Shown: positions 20,093 to 31,042, counted from the stretch's first letter. The stretch: 64,000 nt of DNA from Microglena sp. YARC (GCA_022414725.1 CM039462.1:12303840-12367839), one strand, 5' to 3'. Program-made: numbers and translations. The notes: generated by a model not told the origin, from the letters alone.

Positions 20093-20816
20093 CTGAAAAG
20101 TTTGGGGAAAGGTTCCCAGGAGGGGCCCTGTTTCTAGCTTTGTTAGGAGAAGATCCTCGAGACTTCTTGCCTGTGTAACCACTGAAGTTTGGATGCTGGT
20201 TCGGCAGGTTGTGCTGCTGGCTGGGGAGGGGGGGTGGGGAGCTGGCCCCCACGCGGGTCTTAAAGGGGGTAGTGTTCCTCCGCTTTCCCTTGAACTTCTC
20301 AGGTGATGAGTCTCGACTCATTGGGGGGTTGTTCTCCCCCTGACCTGGTGGGTGGTAGGGCGGGTTGGACAGGTGGGCAGGGGGGCTGCCCGGCCTGCCT
20401 CCCCCTCGTGGCTTCAAAGGGGAAGTGTGATGCCTTCCCTTGACTTTCTCAGGTGATGAGTCTCGACTCATTGGGGGGTTGTTCTCCTGCTGACCTGGCG
20501 GGTGGTTGGGCGGGTTGGACGGGTGGACAGGGGGGCTGCCCGGCCTGCCTCCTCCTCGTGGCTTCATAGGGGAAGTGTGACGCCTTTCCTTGGCTTTCTC
20601 TGGTGATGAATCTCGGCTTATGGAAGTGGTGTCATCTCTTGGCGGTCTGTTTGGAGAAGTGCCCCAGACCTTCGGAGGCGTGCTATTATTTTTCTCCCGC
20701 CGCGCCTTGTTCGGTGAGGAGCCCCGGCTTTTGGGAGGGCTGTTGTCCCTTGGTCCTTTGGTCTTGTCTGGTGAAGCCCCCCTTTCCTTAGGGGGGCTCT
20801 CATCCCGCGATTCCAT
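20093..20816 (-). CDS. SP-rich disordered protein, first coding exon
   Basis: A minus-strand frame from an ATG at 20816 runs about 241 codons to a canonical donor (TTTTCAG|GTGAGA, GT at 20092-20091). The protein repeats SRDSSPEK, RGSSPNK, TSPxKPRGGGRPGSPP and NPPMSRDSSPE, so it is basic, proline/serine-rich and almost certainly disordered, resembling SR/SP-type RNA-processing or chromatin-associated proteins. Many S-P sites would be targets of proline-directed kinases. A tandem duplication of a 150-bp block (PGSPP...NNPPMSRDSSPEK) is visible. The next exon was not found: a family D element abuts the donor side. Function is not assignable; it may be a gene fragment. Confidence 0.45.
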
Positions 20817-20819
20817 CCT

Positions 20820-20945
20820 TTGTTGTACTGCTTTACTGCTGTGCTGCTGTACTGCTGTGCTGCTGTGCTGCTACGCTGCTGTGCTGCTGTACTGCTGTGC
20901 TTCTATGCTGCTGTACTGCTGCCCTGCTGTGATACTGCTGTTCTT
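20820..20945. repeat. (GCTGTACTGCT)n-type microsatellite
   Basis: Imperfect CTGCTGTGCTG/CTGCTGTACTG units directly upstream of the SP-rich exon's ATG. Confidence 0.9.
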
Positions 20946-21054
20946 TTTCCCTCCTTAATTTTAGGGTTCAGTTGCCCTCAGTTTACAAACCTTACACTGC
21001 AGTTAATTCATACATTGTAGCTTCTTAGAGAGTGAATGCATGCTGTGTTTATCT

Positions 21055-21235
21055 TTTTAACTAGGAGCAGCAGCTTCTAGGCAGCTCCTATGTCAATCGA
21101 ACCTGGTGAAACTCAGTGCACCTTGATGCTGCAACAATCAGCTGTCCAGAAGTACTGAAATAGGTTGGTATATCCCAGTGGCTGGCTCATGGAGCTGCCT
21201 AGAAGCTGGAAAGAAAATCTGAAAAGATAATCCCA
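21055..21235. mobile_element. CACTG-family MITE, decayed copy
   Basis: AGCAGCTTCTAGGCAGCTCC at the left and GGAGCTGCCTAGAAGCTGG at the right. Outer ends are decayed. Confidence 0.6.
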
Positions 21236-21284
21236 GGATTTCTGCTGGCTTGTCCTTTGCCCGCAGTGATAAATAGATCAATAG

Positions 21285-21352
21285 TACGCCTGATTAAAAG
21301 GCGTGAGGTTAAGGGGGCCAGCCTGTTTGCTTGCACTGGGGCCAACCACCTT
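21285..21352 (-). repeat. dispersed repeat family F, copy 1
   Basis: Complement of GGCCCCAGTGCAAGCAAAC...CCTCACGCCT. Four copies in the window (also 23548, 24618 and 26450). Confidence 0.6.
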
Positions 21353-21613
21353 TTAGCACACAGTATGTACAATCTTCTATCAGCTAGAATTCTCGGTTAG
21401 TGAGCAGTACGCTAGTCACACAGTTAGTGAGCAGTACACAAGTCCAGAGAGTAGTACCAAACGTGTAAGTGCATGGACTGTCCCAGTTGCCCCCACCAGG
21501 AGAAGGAGCTCCTGTTCCCTAATGTGGAGGGCAGTGACGTAAGCCTAGCTGCCTGCGGGGTGCTCCTAGCAGCTTTTGGGTCCCCAAATGCAACCCCAAG
21601 AGCCTGTAGGTAA

Positions 21614-21722
21614 CGAGAATGCCTGGTGGGGCTTGGTATTAAGGGAGCCCCGTCTAACTGTGGTAGAGAACGTGCTGCTACTTTACCTGGGCAAAGCTAC
21701 CATGGCTGTTGACAATTGTTTC
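21614..21722 (-). mobile_element. tRNA-derived SINE, copy S4 (partial)
   Basis: GCCTGGTGGGGCTTGGTATT to GCTACCATGGCTGTTGACAA matches the SINE body; the tRNA head is absent. Confidence 0.55.
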
Positions 21723-23540
21723 TGCTAATGAGGCGGGCCTAAATGTGTAGCGTCATGCCAGACGCTCCAGTGTAACATCGGGGAAGGTAAACACATTTTG
21801 TACCTTGCTGCAATATTTCAAGCTGTCAAGCTGTCCAGCCACTCCGAATGGAAGGAGGACAGGGCTGGTTACTCATGCCCAGGCAGTGTAGCGCCTTTTA
21901 TCAAGGGCTTGGTAATCCAGCACCTCCTGATAATCTAGAAATCGCTAGATTAATTTCTGCAAGCCCCGTTAGCCTACTTGGATACCCCTGGACTGTAACG
22001 TGCTCAGGTACCTACATGTACATGTACAGCACCTGGGCTGGGGCTGACAGCGTGGCTTTGGCTTGGGAAAACAAAAACGGGTACGACTCGGGTAAGGCTC
22101 CTCAGTTGCACGTTCCGTTGCAGTCCCGATACGTGCGTGTGACTCCGTCGTACAGTCCCGTTGCAGTCCCGGTACGTGCGTGTGACTCCGTTGTGCAGTC
22201 CCGTCGGCTGTCCGTGTCTGCAACGTTATCACCGGGCTGGTGGTCGATGCGTTTGTTTGGATCCTCAGCTGGCTTGCATGCGCGATGTGACAGTCCCTCT
22301 ATAGCTCCCTCGTCTGAACCAATGCAATATAAGTTACACAGGCATGGTGGGGAAGTGCTGCTGCTACAAATATGCGTGTCGTGTATGACGTGTGCAAGGA
22401 AGAACGGGGGAGGGCACTTGGGGGGGAGGCCTAATAAAACGGGCCGAGGTATGAGTTAGCATGCAGGTGGCGGTCGCCAGTGGGACTAAATTGACGGTAA
22501 GGTAGGGAACGATCGAGGAGATGGATCATGGGAGAGGGTTGCTGGCATCATCTGGCGAGGTCGCGTGTGGTGGCGCATGGCGTGGTCTCGTTGAACAGCG
22601 TGTCAGCCAACTCAGAACAGAACCGCCAGGTCCAGCTAGCAACGACAGGGACACTGTGCCGGAAGGAATCTTGATCATATCAAACTGTTCCGTAAGATCC
22701 GTTAGCCCTGTCTTGCTCTGTACACCCATTGTGCTACGAAAACATTATCCCCAATCCCCTATCACGTCAGCGTTACCATAACACTAAATCGTGCGTACAA
22801 TCCCGAGGTCCCCGAGGATATCCACCCTCTTCTCCATATTTATGCAATAAGTCCCTAGATAAGTCCGCAGAATTAACCAATGGCTGACGTGGACGAGGTC
22901 GCTACCCCGCGACTGGGCCCGCGGCTGCTGCTGTTTCCGGTGGACAACACCGAAGACTCGCAGGTGCGGATGCAGAAATATTGGGGGCCGCAACCGCTTG
23001 ACGTTGCTATGATGCACGCATGGCTAGTATGTATCGTGAAAACAGCCTTGAATATCGTGGGATCTCGTGGGATCTCGTGCAATATCGTGCAATATCGTGA
23101 AGTATCGTAAAAATATCCTTGACTACATAATACACTTGACGATGCTATGATGTGTAGCCTAAAATTAACAGTGTTTTTTTGATGACAGCATGGCTGTTTT
23201 GATGCATGCATGGCTAGATGATACAAGGCTGACGTAGCTACCTGGGCTGTTGGTCTTCAAGATCCCCAACAAGCCTCAACCACCCACTACCCTTATTATT
23301 TTAATGGTCCCGAACGAATCTCGGTAAGTGATACAATCATACAAACAAAATGCTTACATGTGCCACCACACCACGCACATTGTGAGAGTGCAGATCTCCT
23401 TCGCATGGATCCTTGAAAATGCTGTCAGACCTGAGGATGAGGTAGGCTTAAAGACATAAACATTTAAATAAATAAATAAATACAAAAAAAAATAAGTGAA
23501 TAGTTTAGTAAATAGATAAATAAATACATAAATAAATAGT
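21723..23540. other. stretch without a supported gene
   Basis: A 203-codon plus frame (21848-22459) runs through a piece of repeat family B and a 45-bp tandem duplication (about 22120-22205, GCAGTCCCGATACGTGCGTG), and lacks motifs. A 76-codon frame at 22880 (MADVDEVATPRLGPRLLLFP) has coding-like composition and might be a first exon, with no support beyond that. Confidence 0.3.
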
Positions 23541-23547
23541 AATAGCC

Positions 23548-23612
23548 TTAATACAAGGCGTAAGGTTCAGGGGGGGGCAGCCCGTTTTCTTGCACTGGGT
23601 CCAACCACCAAT
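23548..23612 (-). repeat. dispersed repeat family F, copy 2
   Basis: CAAGGCGTAAGGTTC...TTGCACTGGGTCCAACC, followed by a poly-G tract. Confidence 0.55.
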
Positions 23613-23769
23613 AGGGGGTGGAGGAGGGGGAGGGGGTGGGGGGGGGGGGGGGGGGGCTGTTATCGTCCTGGAGGAGGGTTTTGGGCCTGGTCCATATGTT
23701 GTCTGCACGCCACGTCATTAATGGATACTTATATTCTGTGAGCCCAGATATCTGAAATATATATCACAA

Positions 23770-23960
23770 ATGTACCGTGTGTTTTTTGTCGCGAGAATCA
23801 TAAATGTACCCTGTACTTTTGTGTTGCAAGAATCATATGTGTACTGTGTACTTCGGTGTTGTAAGAATCATAAATGTACCGTGTACTTCTTTGTTGCAAT
23901 AGTCATAGTGCACCGTGTACTTTTTTGTTACAAGAATAATAAATGTGTATTATACTTGGC
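23770..23960. repeat. 36-bp minisatellite
   Basis: About five units of AATCATAAATGTACCGTGTA with CTTTTTTGTTGCAAG spacers. Confidence 0.75.
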
Positions 23961-24014
23961 ATGATCACATAAATGATGCAGATATTCAATAATCCATTAT
24001 TTAATCAGAGTATA

Positions 24015-24180
24015 ATTTCATATGCCGAGGCTTTTGCATTTTGAATATTTGTTGCATTACATTTTTATAACTTTTTGCACTTATTCGGACTTATTATATG
24101 TTTTTTAGAATTTCATATGCTGAAGCTTTTTGTATTTTGAATATTTTTTGCATTATATTTTATATCATTTCCCCCCATGT
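24015..24180. repeat. duplicated AT-rich segment
   Basis: TCATATGCCGAGGCTTTTGC...TTGCATTACATTTT occurs twice (about 24018 and 24112), with a partial third. Confidence 0.6.
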
Positions 24181-24271
24181 GTTGAGGCTTTTACATTGTG
24201 AATATGGTGATGTACCGGAACGCTGATGCTTTGTTGTATGTCCCTGTTTGTTTTGGGGCTACACATGTAGA

Positions 24272-24475
24272 GTTGTGTGTGTATGTGTGTATAAGTGTGT
24301 ATGTGTGTGTATGTGTGTATATGTGTGTGTATGTGTGCATGTGTGTGTATGTGTGTGTATGTGTGTATATGTGTGTATGCATGTGTGTATATGTGTGTGT
24401 ATGTGTACGTGAGTATATGTGTGTGTACGTGTATATATGTGTGTATGTTTGTGTCTGTGTGTGTGTGTGAGAGAG
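24272..24475. repeat. (GTGTAT)-type microsatellite
   Basis: GTGTGTATGTGTGTATATGT-like sequence for 200 bp. Open frames on both strands here are repeat translations. Confidence 0.9.
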
Positions 24476-24616
24476 TGTGTTGAATCATATACTTCGAGTT
24501 GCAGCAGCTGTTGCTCACCTTCCTCCAGCTCCAATAGACAGAAACTGGTTCAAACCTAAAGCTTGCAGCTGCATTGATATGCCTGCCATGTCAGCTTTCA
24601 TACTAGCTAGCTAGCT

Positions 24617-24690
24617 TTTTTGGCCCCAGTGCAAGCAAACAGGCTGGCCCCCTCAACCTCACGCCTCGTAATAAGGCGTATTATTAATGT
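24617..24690 (+). repeat. dispersed repeat family F, copy 3
   Basis: TTGGCCCCAGTGCAAGCAAA to CGTAATAAGGCGTATTA. Confidence 0.6.
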
Positions 24691-24960
24691 ATTTATGCAG
24701 TTACACCTTATTCATTTCATCCCCCATTTGGCAATAAAAGCATCCCCCTATGCCCTGCCGGCGGCCGGCTACCTTGGAGCATACAGTTACACCGTGTCCA
24801 TTTTATAAATACGGTTACACCGTATCCATGACACCTTATCCACATTACACATTAAAAAAATTACACCGTATTATTGTTACATATGCAGTTGCACCTTATT
24901 CATGTCATCCCCCATTCGGCAATAAAAGCATCGCCCTACGCCCTGCCGGCGTCAGACTAC

Positions 24961-25087
24961 ATGTTCGGGGGGGACGCTGCCAAGGCGGAGGCAGCCAAGG
25001 AGAAAGCAAGGGAATTCATCCACAAACGCTTTCTGTCTAGGTTGCGAGCCACAATGAGCCACAATGCATATGTACATATTATACAGG
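24961..25087 (+). CDS. possible exon of an unrecognised gene
   Basis: An open stretch reads MFGGDAAKAEAAKEKAREFI, then HKRFLSRLRATMSHN and AYVHIIQ, followed by a canonical donor (CAG|GTAAGA at 25087/25088). The alanine/lysine/glutamate-rich part is predicted helical. Upstream there is an open frame through a 70-bp duplicated block (24694-24770 and 24884-24960), so the true start is uncertain. The last 48 bp, preceded by TTTCTGTCTAG, recur three more times downstream. No family recognised. Confidence 0.4.
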
Positions 25088-25370
25088 TAAGACCATGGTA
25101 ACCTATATTCTTATCTATCTTTCTGTCTAGGTTGCGAGCAACAATGAGCCACAACGCGTAAGTACATACTAGACAGGTACGAGCATTGTAACCTATATTC
25201 TTATCTATCTTTCTGTCTAGGTTGTGAGTAACAATCTACATCTATAGCGTTGGAATCTATATTATTGTATATCTATTATTACGTATCTATATTTCTGTCT
25301 AGGTTGCAATCAACAATGAGCCACAACGCCTATGTACACGCTATACAGGTGGGAGCGTTTAAACCATATC
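25088..25370 (+). repeat. tandem copies of a 48-bp exon end with splice-like borders
   Basis: Three units of about 90 bp, each with the acceptor-like TTTCTGTCTAG, a coding-like AACAATGAGCCACAACGC and the donor-like ACAG|GT. They match the end of 24961-25087. Confidence 0.65.
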
Positions 25371-25479
25371 TTTGTTTGTGTGGCTATTGAGGATGGTTGG
25401 GAGTATTGGTTGGAGGATTTGTGTTGCTATTGAGGGTGGTTGGGTGGAGTAGTTTTACCACATTATACATAGGGATAGG

Positions 25480-25645
25480 CAATATGATATCATATGATAT
25501 CATGTCATCATAAGATATCATATGATATCATACGATGCCGGCGGTCTGACTAGGTAAATTTGGCCTACGGCATCATATCATATGATATTAAATCATATGA
25601 TATTTGTATCCTCTTTGGTCAGCATCATATGATTTGCCGGTCCTT
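25480..25645. repeat. cluster of ATATCATATGATAT palindromes
   Basis: CATATGATATCATATGATA-like blocks on both sides of GCCGGCGGTCTGACTAGG, with CGGCATCATATCATATGA repeated. Could extrude cruciforms. Confidence 0.6.
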
Positions 25646-25681
25646 ATACAGGTAGGAGCTTTGGAATCATATCCTTTCTTT

Positions 25682-25825
25682 TTGTTACCACCAGCAGCTT
25701 CCAGCCATACCTAAATCAACCACGTACACCTAGAAGCTGACATAATTAACTTTCCAGCACTGCTGTAATCTCAGGGCCTAGCCCAGTGTCTGGCGTAAGG
25801 AGCTAGTTATAATCTGCTAAGAACA
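25682..25825. mobile_element. CACTG-family MITE, decayed copy
   Basis: CAGCAGCTTCCAGCC ... ACCTAGAAGCTGACAT ... CCAGCACTGCTGTAATC, in the family order but diverged. Confidence 0.4.
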
Positions 25826-26164
25826 AGTCCTATGCAGCGTCGCAAGCCCAGGGGTGGGTCCATCAACCAGCCAGCAAGCTTGGGTGGGCCCATCAGCCAG
25901 GGTCCACCCATGTGGACCCACTGGAATGGGGGGACCCACATGGGTGGACCCACCCATCATGGCCCACCCCCAGCGGCGCAGAAAATTAACGGAGTGTGTT
26001 GGCAACGGAACGAAAGGTGGCAACGATGGAGCTGACGGAAGGGAGTTAGTTACATGACCGTTGGATGACGTGCCAGGCTTCAATTTTTCGTTTTGACGCA
26101 CAAACCGACAAATGGGTAAACATGGGAGCTCCCGCCCCCTTGAAGAGGGGGCTCTGCCAAAAAC
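25826..26164 (+). repeat. dispersed repeat family H, copy 1
   Basis: AGTCCTATGCAGCGTCGCAAG ... GGAGTGTGTTGGCAACGGAA ... GAGCTCCCGCCCCCTTGAAG. A 120-bp GGGTGGGCCCATC-rich insert splits it compared with 27906-28117. Confidence 0.65.
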
Positions 26165-26219
26165 CATAAAGAAAAGAGACTGATTAGATTGCAACGGTGG
26201 ACCCCGCCAGCAGCATTTA

Positions 26220-26372
26220 TGTGAGCAAATGGATTATAAGTAGGGAACTGCAACTAATATTAGTGTTTGCAAAACTTATATTACCTAATATTATCACAGT
26301 GTCGCAAGAATATTACTTTTTCAAATAAATTCGATATTCTGGTGAGACGGCTCGTCAGACTAATATTATATA
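26220..26372. repeat. AT-rich repeat family K, copy 2
   Basis: Same order of blocks as 4070-4203, ending TTCTGGTGAGACGGCTCGTC. Confidence 0.55.
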
Positions 26373-26449
26373 ATATTATATAATATTATTAATTCACTAA
26401 TATTATATTACATAGCCGACCCCTAATTATAAGTTAATATAGTTATCGT

Positions 26450-26520
26450 GGTGGTTGGCCCCAGTGGAAGCAAACGGGCTAGCTCCCTCAACCTCATGCC
26501 TCGTAATAAGGCGCACCACA
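26450..26520 (+). repeat. dispersed repeat family F, copy 4
   Basis: GGTTGGCCCCAGTGGAAGCA to CGTAATAAGGCGCACC. Confidence 0.6.
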
Positions 26521-26725
26521 GTGTTTTTTATTTCAGATTTCTGTAGTCCAGGTTGAGTAGCTACATGGGCTACTCAACCCTGATTTCAGGATAGTTGCGT
26601 AGCCATCGCATGGCGGAGCGCGAAGCGTGGAGCCTGGTGGGTTCAGGGGCAGCGCGTCCCGATATCGGGGGATCCGGGGGGTGTAGCATTCTACGGAATG
26701 GCGACAGAATGGCGACGCGTTGTCG
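26521..26725. repeat. dispersed repeat family G, copy 1
   Basis: About 90% identical to 40858-41062. Contains GAGTAGCTACATGGGCTACTC (a near palindrome) and ATTCTACGGAATGGCGAC. Confidence 0.7.
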
Positions 26726-26831
26726 AAAAATGAAACACTGGCGTACCATTGATTTATGTACCAAGTATTATTCATTCATGTGGACAAATGGATTATAAGC
26801 TTTTATATATAATGTAGAATTAAATGATCAC

Positions 26832-26885
26832 TGTAGCACAAACTCAGGGCCCCCGTCAGTAAAACGATTGTTTGGGGTTCATGCG
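26832..26885 (+). repeat. dispersed repeat family B, short copy
   Basis: GTAGCACAAACTCAGGGCCC to GATTGTTTGGGGTTCA, i.e. one end of the family only. Confidence 0.55.
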
Positions 26886-26929
26886 AGCAAATGGATTATA
26901 ACTTATAATCCATTCATGCGAGCAAATGG

Positions 26930-26979
<50 letters not shown>

Positions 26980-27123
26980 GTGGCAACTGAAGCGAATTAG
27001 TTGCGAGACCATTGGCTGACTTTTCAGGCCTCGTCTCGGTCAGACGGATGGTCGGTCGGTCGGACGGACAAATAGGTAACCCTGGGGGCTCCCGCCCCCC
27101 AGAAGGGAGGGCTCCGCCAAAAA
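26930..27123 (+). repeat. (AT)n tract and repeat family H copy 3
   Basis: About 20 AT units, then GTGGCAACTGAAGCGAATTA ... GGGGGCTCCCGCCCCCCAG ... GGGCTCCGCC in family H order. Confidence 0.65.
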
Positions 27124-27439
27124 GTGAGAACAAGCTGCTTATAAATATCATTTTTTGTATTGTCAGCTAATTGTGTAATAAATCCCAAACTCTTCCTTCC
27201 TAACTTGCCTCTGTGGGCCAATTGCAACATACATACACACATCAACATCCACCCCCCAATGCCTCCACCCACCACACCTAAATCCTGTCCAGAGCATGCC
27301 AGGATGTCAGTCTGTGATCCCCTTTTCCTGTTTAGGCTGGTCCTAACGATCCCCCTGTGGGCCAAGTGGTTTGTGACAAAGCCGAGGAATTGGATGCCTC
27401 ATGCGTGATGATGGCAAGCCATAACAAGGTGTGAGATAT

Positions 27440-27665
27440 AATTTGGCAGAATGGGTATAAATGGGTTGGAAATGGGTAGAAATGGGTTGGAAATGGGCAG
27501 AAATGGGTAGAAATGGGTTGGAAATGGGTAGGAATGAGTTGGAAATGGGTAGAAATGGGTAGAAATGGGTTGGAAATGGGTAGAAATGGGTAGAAATGGG
27601 TTGGAAATGGGTAGAAATGGGTAGAAATGGGTATAAAAGGGTTGGAAATGTGTAAAAATGGGTAG
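27440..27665. repeat. minisatellite of AAATGGGTAGAAATGGGTTGG
   Basis: About 20 short units. The minus-strand frame rich in HFYPFLPIS is a translation of this repeat. Confidence 0.9.
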
Positions 27666-27905
27666 CAATAGGACGGACGGCAGAGTTGTTCAAAACGCTA
27701 CGTTCAAAATGACGGCAAGCCATTACAAGGTGTGGATGGGATGAACAAGTGTCCGTTAGCTTCCCATGTTCATAAGTCCCCCTTGACTCTGCAACCTATA
27801 TCTAGCGTGGGTGGGTGGGTGCTGGCATGAATGTGAGTGAGATGTAAACTACCCACAGTATCCTTTGCTAGTGCAAGCCATAACAATTTGTGAGATGGGG
27901 TGGAA

Positions 27906-28117
27906 AAGTCCTATGCAGCGTCGCAAGCGACGCGGAAAGTTGGCGGAGTGTGTTAGCAACGGAACAAAAGGTGGCAACAATGGAGCTGGCCGAAGCGAGT
28001 TAGTTACGCGACCGTTGGCTGACGTGTCAGGCTTCAATTTTCAATTTTTTTGTCAAACGGACAAATGGGTCAACATGGGGGCTCCCGCCCCCTTGAAGAG
28101 GGGGCTCCGCCAAAAAG
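27906..28117 (+). repeat. dispersed repeat family H, copy 2
   Basis: AAGTCCTATGCAGCGTCGCA ... AACGGAACAAAAGGTGGCAA ... AGAGGGGGCTCCGCCAAAAA. Confidence 0.7.
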
Positions 28118-28435
28118 TGTCTGTTAGGTGTACAGATGAGCAACAGAGATGTTCAAAACGCTATATTCGTGATGCTGGCAGGCCATAACAAGGTGTGGGA
28201 TGGGAAGAAAAAGGGTAGAAATGGGCTGAAATGGGTAGAAATGGGTAGAAAAAAAATAAAAGGGTAGGCATTCGATCGGAGCCCTACAAACCCAGCACAT
28301 GAGCTTTAGAGAAATATTATGGGGGTGGTATGCTTATTTAATCAAGATGCTAGGGATTTGGTATATAACAATAGGTATCATTACATTTGGACACCCCTAG
28401 ATGCAATCCTGTCGAGGACATCTGCAAACTTGTTT

Positions 28436-28700
28436 TGGGGGGGAGGTGTGTGTGTGTGTAGGGGGGGGGGGGGGGGGGGGGGGAAGCCTCTCACCCAGAC
28501 ACACACACCACCACCTCCCACCACCCACCCCCTCCCCTACAACCCAACCAACCCCCCAACCCAATCAATTTAACCAACTCAACCCAATCAGTTTAACCAA
28601 CCCAGCCCAACCCATCCAACCTACCAACCCAATGAGTTCAACCAACCCAACCCAACCAACCCCCCATCCCAATCAATTCAACCCAACCAACCAACCCAAC
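28436..28700. repeat. poly-G tract and AACCCAACC-rich stretch
   Basis: A run of about 25 G, then CACACACCACCACC and CCAACCCAACC-type simple sequence up to the satellite. Confidence 0.85.
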
Positions 28701-28727
28701 CATGTTTTGCACACACCACTCCCACAA

Positions 28728-30470
28728 GCTTGTTGCTATTTTCACCTCTCACCCATCACCCATGCTTTTGTTGCGATTCTGCCAACTGAGCCACATGCAG
28801 GATCTATGTGTGAGTTCACTCTCACATCACATCCAACACCACTGCCACCATCTTGCTGCTATATTCACCTCTCACCCATCACCCATGCTTTTTGTTGTGA
28901 TTCTGCCAACAGAGCCACATGCAGGATCTATGTATGAGTTCCATCTCACAACGCATGCACACCACTGCCACAAGCTTGAAGCTATGTTCACCTCTCACCC
29001 ATCACCCATGCTTTTTGTTGTGATTCTGCCAACAGAGCCACATGCAGGATCTATGTATGAGTTCCATCTCACAACGCATGCACACCACTGCCACAAGCTT
29101 GAAGCTATGTTCACCTCTCACCCATCACCCATGCTTTTTGTTGTGATTCTGCCAACAGAGCCACATGCAGGATCTATGTATGAGTTCCATCTCACAACGC
29201 ATGCACACCACTGCCACAAGCTTGAAGCTATGTTCACCTCTCACCCATCACCCATGCTTTTTGTTGTGATTCTGCCAACTGAGCCACATGCAGGATCTAT
29301 GTGTGAGTTCCATCTCACATCACATCCAACACCACTGCCACCATCTTGTTGCTATATTCACCTCTCACCCATCACTCATGCTTTTTGTTGTGATTCTGCC
29401 AACAGAGCCACATGCAGGATCTATGTATGAGTTCCATCTCACAACGCATGCACACCACTGCCACAAGCTTGAAGCTATGTTCACCTCTCACCCATCACCC
29501 ATGCTTTTTGTTGTGATTCTGCCAACTGAGCCACATGCAGGATCTATGTGTGAGTTCACTCTCACATCACATCCAACACCACTGCCACCATCTTGTTGCT
29601 ATATTCACCTCTCACCCATCACCCATGCTTTTTGTTGTGATTCTGCCAACAGAGCCACATGCAGGATCTATGTATGAGTTCCATCTCACAACATATGCAC
29701 ACCACTGCCACAAGCTTGAAGCTATGTTCACCTCTCACCCATCACCCATGCTTTTTGTTGTGATTCTGCCAACTGAGCCACATGCAGGATCTATGTATGA
29801 GTTCACTCTCACATCACATCCAACACCACTGCCACTATCTTGTTGCTATATTCACCTCTCACCCATCACCCATGCTTTTTGTTGTGATTCTGCCAACAGA
29901 GCCACATGCAGGATCTATGTATGAGTTCCATCTCACAACACATGCACACCACTGCCACAAGCTTGAAGCTATGTTCACCTCTCACCCACCACCCATGCTT
30001 TTTGTTGTGATTCTGCCAACTGAGCCACATGCAGGATCTATGTGTGAGTTCCATCTCACATCACATCGAACACCACTGCCACCAGCTTGTTGCTATATTC
30101 ACCTCTCACCCATCACCCATGCTTTTTGTTGTGATTCTGCCAACAGAGCCACGTGCAGGATCTATGTATGAGTTCCATCTCACAACGTCATACCACTGCT
30201 ACAAGCTTGAAGCTATGTTCACCTCTCACCCATCACCCATGCTTTTTGTTGTGATTCTGCCAACTGAGTCACATGCAGGATCTATGTGTGAGTTCCATCT
30301 CACATCACATCGAACACCAATGCCACCAGCTTGTTGCTATATTCACCTCTCACCCATCACCCATGCTTTTTGTTGTGATTCTGCCAACAGAGCCACATGC
30401 AGGAGCTATATGTGGGTTCCGTCTCACGACACATCCAACACCGCTGCCACAAGCCTGTTGCCATCTTCCA
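28728..30470. repeat. satellite with 247-bp higher-order unit
   Basis: About 14 monomers of roughly 124 bp (CACCTCTCACCCATCACCCA ... CCACATGCAGGATCTATGT). Two monomer types mostly alternate: one with GAGTTCCATCTCACAACGC and TTGAAGCTATG, the other with TCACATCCAACACC and TTGTTGCTATA. Equivalent points recur at 29288, 29535, 29782 and 30029, exactly 247 bp apart. Long frames are repeat artefacts. Confidence 0.9.
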
Positions 30471-30654
30471 CCTCCAAGCATGCATGCTTCAGACCTTTCA
30501 GTCTGAGAAGTCTGACTTCCAGAGCTAGAGGGATTTGGTCTTGATTTCTTTCGCATTTATAGTTGTAATTTGTTGTTAGCTGTACAAGAAATTCTGTTTT
30601 AGTTGTAAAAGAAGTTGTAGTTGTAAAAGTTGTAGTTGTCAAAATGTTATACGG

Positions 30655-30790
30655 GGAGGCGCACTTAAGGCCCCCATCGGTATAACGATTGTTTGGGGTT
30701 CAGCTCATCAATGTTTCCCCCCATTTAACCCCTCCTGTCACGGTTGGGCAAGTCCCTCTAGCTTTTGGGTGTAACCCTGGACTGTAACAT
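30655..30790 (+). repeat. dispersed repeat family B, copy 3
   Basis: CCCCCATCGGTATAACGATT ... CACGGTTGGGCAAGTCCCTC ... CCCTGGACTGTAAC. Confidence 0.65.
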
Positions 30791-30828
30791 AAATACAGGT
30801 ACATATCGGTAGTCTTATGGTTGCTTGT

Positions 30829-31042
30829 AGCCCGTTTCAGTGATATGATTGTTCTAGTGGTACACCAAATCGCTTTAACGACGAAGGGTCGGGGGTTCGA
30901 TTCCCCCTACGGTCACCCTTAGTGTTGCAGGACGTTGTCAACCGCGATGGTAGCTTGTCCAATCGAGGTGGTAGACCGTTCTCTGCCCGCGTAGGACGGG
31001 CTCCCTTAACACCACACCACACCAGGCGTTAGCATAACCTTT
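30829..31042 (+). mobile_element. tRNA-derived SINE, copy S5 (full length)
   Basis: 214 bp. The tRNA-like head has an A-box-like TTGTTCTAGTGG and a B box GGGTTCGATTCC. The body follows (GTTGTCAACCGCGATGGTAG, GACGGGCTCCCTTAACACC) and the end is GGCGTTAGCATAACC plus T's. It is flanked by a 14-bp duplication TTATGGTTGCTTGT (30815-30828 and 31043-31056). The anticodon arm does not fold cleanly; a tRNA-Val-like source is possible. The long flanking duplication is typical of LINE-mediated insertion. Confidence 0.85.

Noticed and set aside
21848..22459. 203-codon plus frame
   Set aside because: Crosses a piece of repeat family B and a local 45-bp duplication; no motif and no splice context.
24165..24534. 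HTHTHIHTY- and VCVYVCV-type frames
   Set aside because: Translations of the GTGTAT microsatellite.
28728..30470. CRISPR-like repeat-spacer array
   Set aside because: Units are contiguous and related along their whole length with no unique spacers, and the genome is eukaryotic.
28702..30544. Several 129-242-codon plus frames
   Set aside because: Satellite monomers translated in different frames; nothing but repeat sequence.
30836..30915. Functional tRNA gene
   Set aside because: A and B boxes are present, but the anticodon arm does not pair properly and the sequence is the head of a SINE with its own 14-bp target duplication.
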